64,000 nt of DNA, taken from NCBI GenBank assembly GCA_017456805.1, contig JAFTIQ010000020.1:1-64000 (forward strand). Reading direction: 5' to 3'. Shown piece by piece: positions 61,669 through 64,000 of this stretch. Under the pieces are notes generated by a model, which ran no database searches, was not told where the DNA came from, and saw nothing but the letters and a program-made list of their open reading frames with translations. Position 1 is the stretch's first letter; every line of letters begins with the position of its first letter. The translations under genes and the position numbers were made by a program. This DNA is from Lentisphaeria bacterium. GTDB lineage: Bacteria > Verrucomicrobiota > Lentisphaeria > Victivallales > UBA1829.

Positions 61669-61697
61669 TTGATTTTGGAAAAAAAATGGACTATATT
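61669..61697 (+). promoter_or_regulatory. Putative promoter of the division cluster
   Basis: TTGATT (61669-61674) and TATATT (61692-61697), 17-base spacing, 34 bases before the mraZ start. Confidence 0.65.
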
Positions 61698-61730
61698 GGA
61701 ACAAAATGGAAAAATATCAGGTTTTAAAAG

Positions 61731-62201
61731 ATGCTTACGTTCTGCGGGATAGATTATTGTTCCATGGATTCCAACGGCAGAGTCAAACTCAGCCCGAAAA
61801 TCCTGGAGGATTTCACTTCCAAGGGCAAAGATGTAGTTCTCTACTGTCTGCCCGAAGGGGCGATTGCGGTCTATCCGGAAGAAACGTATCTGAAAATCCG
61901 TCAGGAACGGGAACTCTCTGAGGGGAAAGCCGCCGGGAGTTTTCTCGGACGGCAGATGCTCCGCAGATCCGGTGCATGGTCTCAATCCGAACGGATTTCC
62001 GCGCAGGGACGGATCACGCTTCCTTTGCCCTTCCGGGAACATGCCGGATTCGGCGCCGGAAGTCAGAAAATGGTGGTCGTCGGAGTGGAAATCGGGGTAG
62101 AACTCTGGACCATGGAACGGTGGGAAGCAGAACGGAAACGCATGAGTGAACATGATACACTGAAACGGGAACAGGAAATGCAGGCAGATTTGAATATCTG
62201 A
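61731..62201 (+). CDS. mraZ: Transcriptional regulator MraZ
   Basis: A 156-residue protein with two AbrB-like MraZ halves, each with a glycine-arginine turn: CSMDSNGRVKLSPKIL and RISAQGRITLPLPFRE. These are the DxxGR-type motifs that form the double SpoVT-AbrB fold. MraZ binds repeats in its own promoter region and controls the division/cell-wall cluster. The gene leads the cluster as usual, but rsmH (mraW), which normally follows, is absent. The start at 61731 corresponds to the expected position relative to the first DxxGR. Confidence 0.9.
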   Translation: MLTFCGIDYCSMDSNGRVKLSPKILEDFTSKGKDVVLYCLPEGAIAVYPEETYLKIRQERELSEGKAAGSFLGRQMLRRSGAWSQSERISAQGRITLPLPFREHAGFGAGSQKMVVVGVEIGVELWTMERWEAERKRMSEHDTLKREQEMQADLNI

Positions 62202-62224
62202 ACAGGCAAGGACAGAGAATCAAA

Positions 62225-62500
62225 ATGGCAACGGTCAAAACAGGAAAAATTGTAAAATATCTGATCAGTCTTTTTGCGGCTGCGGCTTTGCTGATCCTGG
62301 CTGGCGGTGCTAAAAAGATGTTCACATCGGAATCTCACAATGAAGAAGCAGCCAAAATCAAAGCTGCCGCTCTCCTCTATGTTTCTGCTGCTGACGATAA
62401 ACAGGCATTGCAGGAAACCGCTGAGAAGGCTCCCGATTTTCTTCTTTTTACCGCTTCCAGCGCAAATCTGAAACTGATTGACGATGAAATCCTCAAATAA
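62225..62500 (+). CDS. Small single-span membrane protein in FtsL position
   Basis: A 91-residue protein with one membrane segment (VKYLISLFAAAALLILAGGA) followed by a short extracytoplasmic helix. It sits between mraZ and the FtsI-like gene, where FtsL is usually found, and its last codons overlap the next start (TAATG). The sequence lacks a clear leucine zipper, so an FtsL role is positional inference only. Confidence 0.6.
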   Translation: MATVKTGKIVKYLISLFAAAALLILAGGAKKMFTSESHNEEAAKIKAAALLYVSAADDKQALQETAEKAPDFLLFTASSANLKLIDDEILK

Positions 62501-63081
62501 TGGAAGATCCTGACGCTCAAGATTTCCGGAAAAAAAGCGGCTGGATCATCATTCTGATCCTTCTCTGGGGCTTTTTTGCCCTGACAAGCGTATTTTATTT
62601 CAGTATTCTCAAACGTTCCGAATATCAGGCAAAAGCCCGGGAAACCGCTTGGCGTCAGGGGATACTGCCCGCTCTCAAAGGGAAAATTTATTCCTCCGAC
62701 GGAACCGTTCTTGCCGCTTCAAAACTGGAATTTTTTCTCATCTGGGATAAAAAACATATCGGAGATTCTGTGCAGGAAATCCTCGGACGCCCCATCAGAA
62801 ACGGCGGAAAAATTTCCGATTCCGAACTTTTAAAACTGGAAGCGATCACCCGGAGATACCCCAGAAATCTGCGGATCAAAACCATTGAACAGCGGAATAC
62901 CTCCCTCTTCCTGACAAAAATGGAAGAAAAATACCGGAGTGTTTTGACGGGACAGGACGGGATTTTTGTGGTGATGTTCGACCGTTACGGACGGCGGGTC
63001 CCGGGAACGTTGAAAGTGATCCGTCAGCCGGTTCCGGGAAAATCTGTCACGCTGACTCCGGAAGAGGAGGCCGGACAATGA
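62500..63081 (+). CDS. Stand-alone PBP dimerisation-domain protein (FtsI-like N-terminus)
   Basis: The 193-residue protein has a membrane anchor (GWIIILILLWGFFALTSVFYF) and then the pedestal of class B penicillin-binding proteins: RQGILPALKGKIYSSDGTVLAAS, with the R-x-x-LPA-x-x-G-x-I-Y-S-x-(D/N)G motif. In FtsI the transpeptidase domain would follow; here the protein ends with EEEAGQ and the stop overlaps the ftsW start (ATGA), so the end is designed rather than a frameshift. It may pair with FtsW as a truncated partner, with transpeptidase activity supplied by another protein. Confidence 0.82.
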   Translation: MEDPDAQDFRKKSGWIIILILLWGFFALTSVFYFSILKRSEYQAKARETAWRQGILPALKGKIYSSDGTVLAASKLEFFLIWDKKHIGDSVQEILGRPIRNGGKISDSELLKLEAITRRYPRNLRIKTIEQRNTSLFLTKMEEKYRSVLTGQDGIFVVMFDRYGRRVPGTLKVIRQPVPGKSVTLTPEEEAGQ

Positions 63082-64000
63082 AAGAACGGAAGAATATTTT
63101 ATGGAATCTGATCATCGGACTTCTGGTCATCGGGATCGGCGGCTGTGCAGCGGTCTATTGTGCAAGAGCATACGGAGAGGATCCCTGGTATTTTTCCGGA
63201 CGGCAAATGCTCTGGCTGACCATCGGCGTTTTTCTCTTCTGGGGAACAGCCTGCATCCCTTATCCGAAATTGAAACTTGCAGCGGTTCCGGCAGTAATAA
63301 TATCCCTGATCGTTCTTGCACTTACAGCGGTCTGGGGGGTTAAAATCAATAATATGAACGGCTGGATCCCCATTCCCTTTACCGGGATCCGTTTTCAGCC
63401 CTCGGAAATTGTCAAACCTGCCTATCTCCTGCTTCTGTGCATGCTGGCGGTCAAGGAGGATTGGAGCGAAAAAAAACGGTTCCTTTTCTGTCTGCTTCTG
63501 ACCGATCTTTTCTGCGGTCTGATCCTGTTTCAGCCGGATTTCGGAACGGCGACGATCTATGCCTGTATGCTTCCGCTGGTGCTTCTCTGCGGCGGTTTCC
63601 GGAAACGGTACACCCTGCCGATCTTCTTCGGCTGGATCCCGCCGGCAGTTCTGTTTGTTCTTCTGCATCCTTATGCATGGCGGCGGATCGTGGCGTTTCT
63701 GAATCCTTCGGATGACCATTTGGGCGCGAGCTGGCACATCAACCAATTCCGGATCACCATGGCAAACGGCGGCTGGCTGGGAGCGGAGGATCCGGGGGCA
63801 ATCTGGGCAAATGCATATCTGCCCTATTCCCACAGTGACTCTGTTTTCGCCTCACTGGTGGAAGCTGCCGGATTTACGGGGGGCGCGCTGGTGCTTGCGG
63901 GATTTTGTGTGATGATCATACTGTTCCGGAAAGCGGCGCTGGAAACAAGAGATAAAAATGCCCGGCTCTTTCTGTTCAGTGCCGGGCTTATGCTCATCGT
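63078..64000 (+). CDS. ftsW: FtsW/RodA-family SEDS protein, cut by the window end
   Basis: The frame opens with GGAGG before the ATG at 63078 and stays open to the window end, more than 300 residues. It contains SEDS landmarks: NGWIPIPFTGIRFQPSEIVK, ILFQPDFGTATIYACMLPL, WRRIVAFLNPSDDHLGASWH and QFRITMANGGWLGA. SEDS proteins polymerise lipid II glycan strands and act with a class B PBP. Its position after the FtsI-like stub points to FtsW rather than RodA, though this cannot be certain from sequence alone. The stop codon lies beyond the window. Confidence 0.93.
   Translation, partial: MKERKNILWNLIIGLLVIGIGGCAAVYCARAYGEDPWYFSGRQMLWLTIGVFLFWGTACIPYPKLKLAAVPAVIISLIVLALTAVWGVKINNMNGWIPIPFTGIRFQPSEIVKPAYLLLLCMLAVKEDWSEKKRFLFCLLLTDLFCGLILFQPDFGTATIYACMLPLVLLCGGFRKRYTLPIFFGWIPPAVLFVLLHPYAWRRIVAFLNPSDDHLGASWHINQFRITMANGGWLGAEDPGAIWANAYLPYSHSDSVFASLVEAAGFTGGALVLAGFCVMIILFRKAALETRDKNARLFLFSAGLMLI

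Noticed and set aside
62500..63081. Frameshift explanation for the short FtsI-like protein
   Set aside because: The next gene, ftsW, starts by overlap at its stop and no transpeptidase motif (SxxK, SxN, KTG) is present in any frame downstream within the window.

Overview
The window looks like a chromosomal segment of a Lentisphaerota (Victivallales-like) bacterium. Evidence: prepilin-like proteins with a GFTLIE-type methylation motif, one of them ending in an H-X9-DG motif; GH2 and GH20-type hydrolases; a Gfo/Idh/MocA-like enzyme and an FAD-dependent oxidoreductase in a sugar-degradation operon; an AlgI/AlgJ-type O-acetylation locus; and a divergent division-cluster start. The assignment is an inference from gene content; no rRNA or marker phylogeny could be run.

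Layout. 1-8421 (+): a carbohydrate operon with two tandem secreted paralogs of unknown family, a beta-mannosidase-like GH2 enzyme, an FAD oxidoreductase, a pseudopilin and a short Gfo/Idh/MocA-like protein. 8505-14436 (-): an exporter operon made of a secretin, a MacA-like adaptor, a MacB-type ATPase and permease, and a phosphodiester glycosidase-domain protein. 14604-19489 (-): a second exporter (HlyD adaptor, RbbA-like double ATPase/permease, ABC-2 permease). 19837-26628 (-): low-molecular-weight phosphatase, gatB, a DUF362 ferredoxin-like protein, an inositol-phosphatase family enzyme, a DUF2059 protein and topA with an unusual repeat tail. 26763-29911 (-): a pseudopilin and a membrane Ser/Thr kinase. 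tRNA-Val(CAC) lies at 30120. 30352-35841 (+): two tandem MBOAT plus AlgJ/AlgX-like cassettes. 35975-40406 (+): an AT-rich accessory block (Sel1-repeat protein, two small coupled genes, a 315-bp duplicated tail of the AlgJ-like gene, a DUF805-like protein). 40502-43419 (+): a mutarotase-like protein and an O-antigen ligase-like protein, then a nuclease remnant and a small membrane protein.

44203-51132 (+): etfB, etfA and a long acyl-CoA dehydrogenase, then rpoZ, purE, a DUF486 protein, a glycerol-1-phosphate dehydrogenase-like enzyme and a secreted protein. 51159-55826 (-): M24 peptidase, queH, ferritin-like protein, a LexA-like repressor without its self-cleavage residues, a histidine phosphatase and a Ppx/GppA-like protein with a degraded active site. 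56060-57946 (+): a GH20-like enzyme. 58059-61279 (-): a TPR membrane protein and an M48 lipoprotein protease. 61731-64000 (+): mraZ, a positional ftsL, a stand-alone penicillin-binding-protein dimerisation domain and ftsW (cut by the window end).

The most unusual items are the secretin inside a MacAB-type operon, the catalytically dead LexA-like protein, the FtsI-like protein without a transpeptidase domain, the triple repeat at the TopA C-terminus, and the 3-kb AT-rich block bounded by a 315-bp direct repeat of the O-acetylation gene. Recurrent promoter-like sequences of the type TTGAnn-16/17-TATATT precede many of the transcription units.
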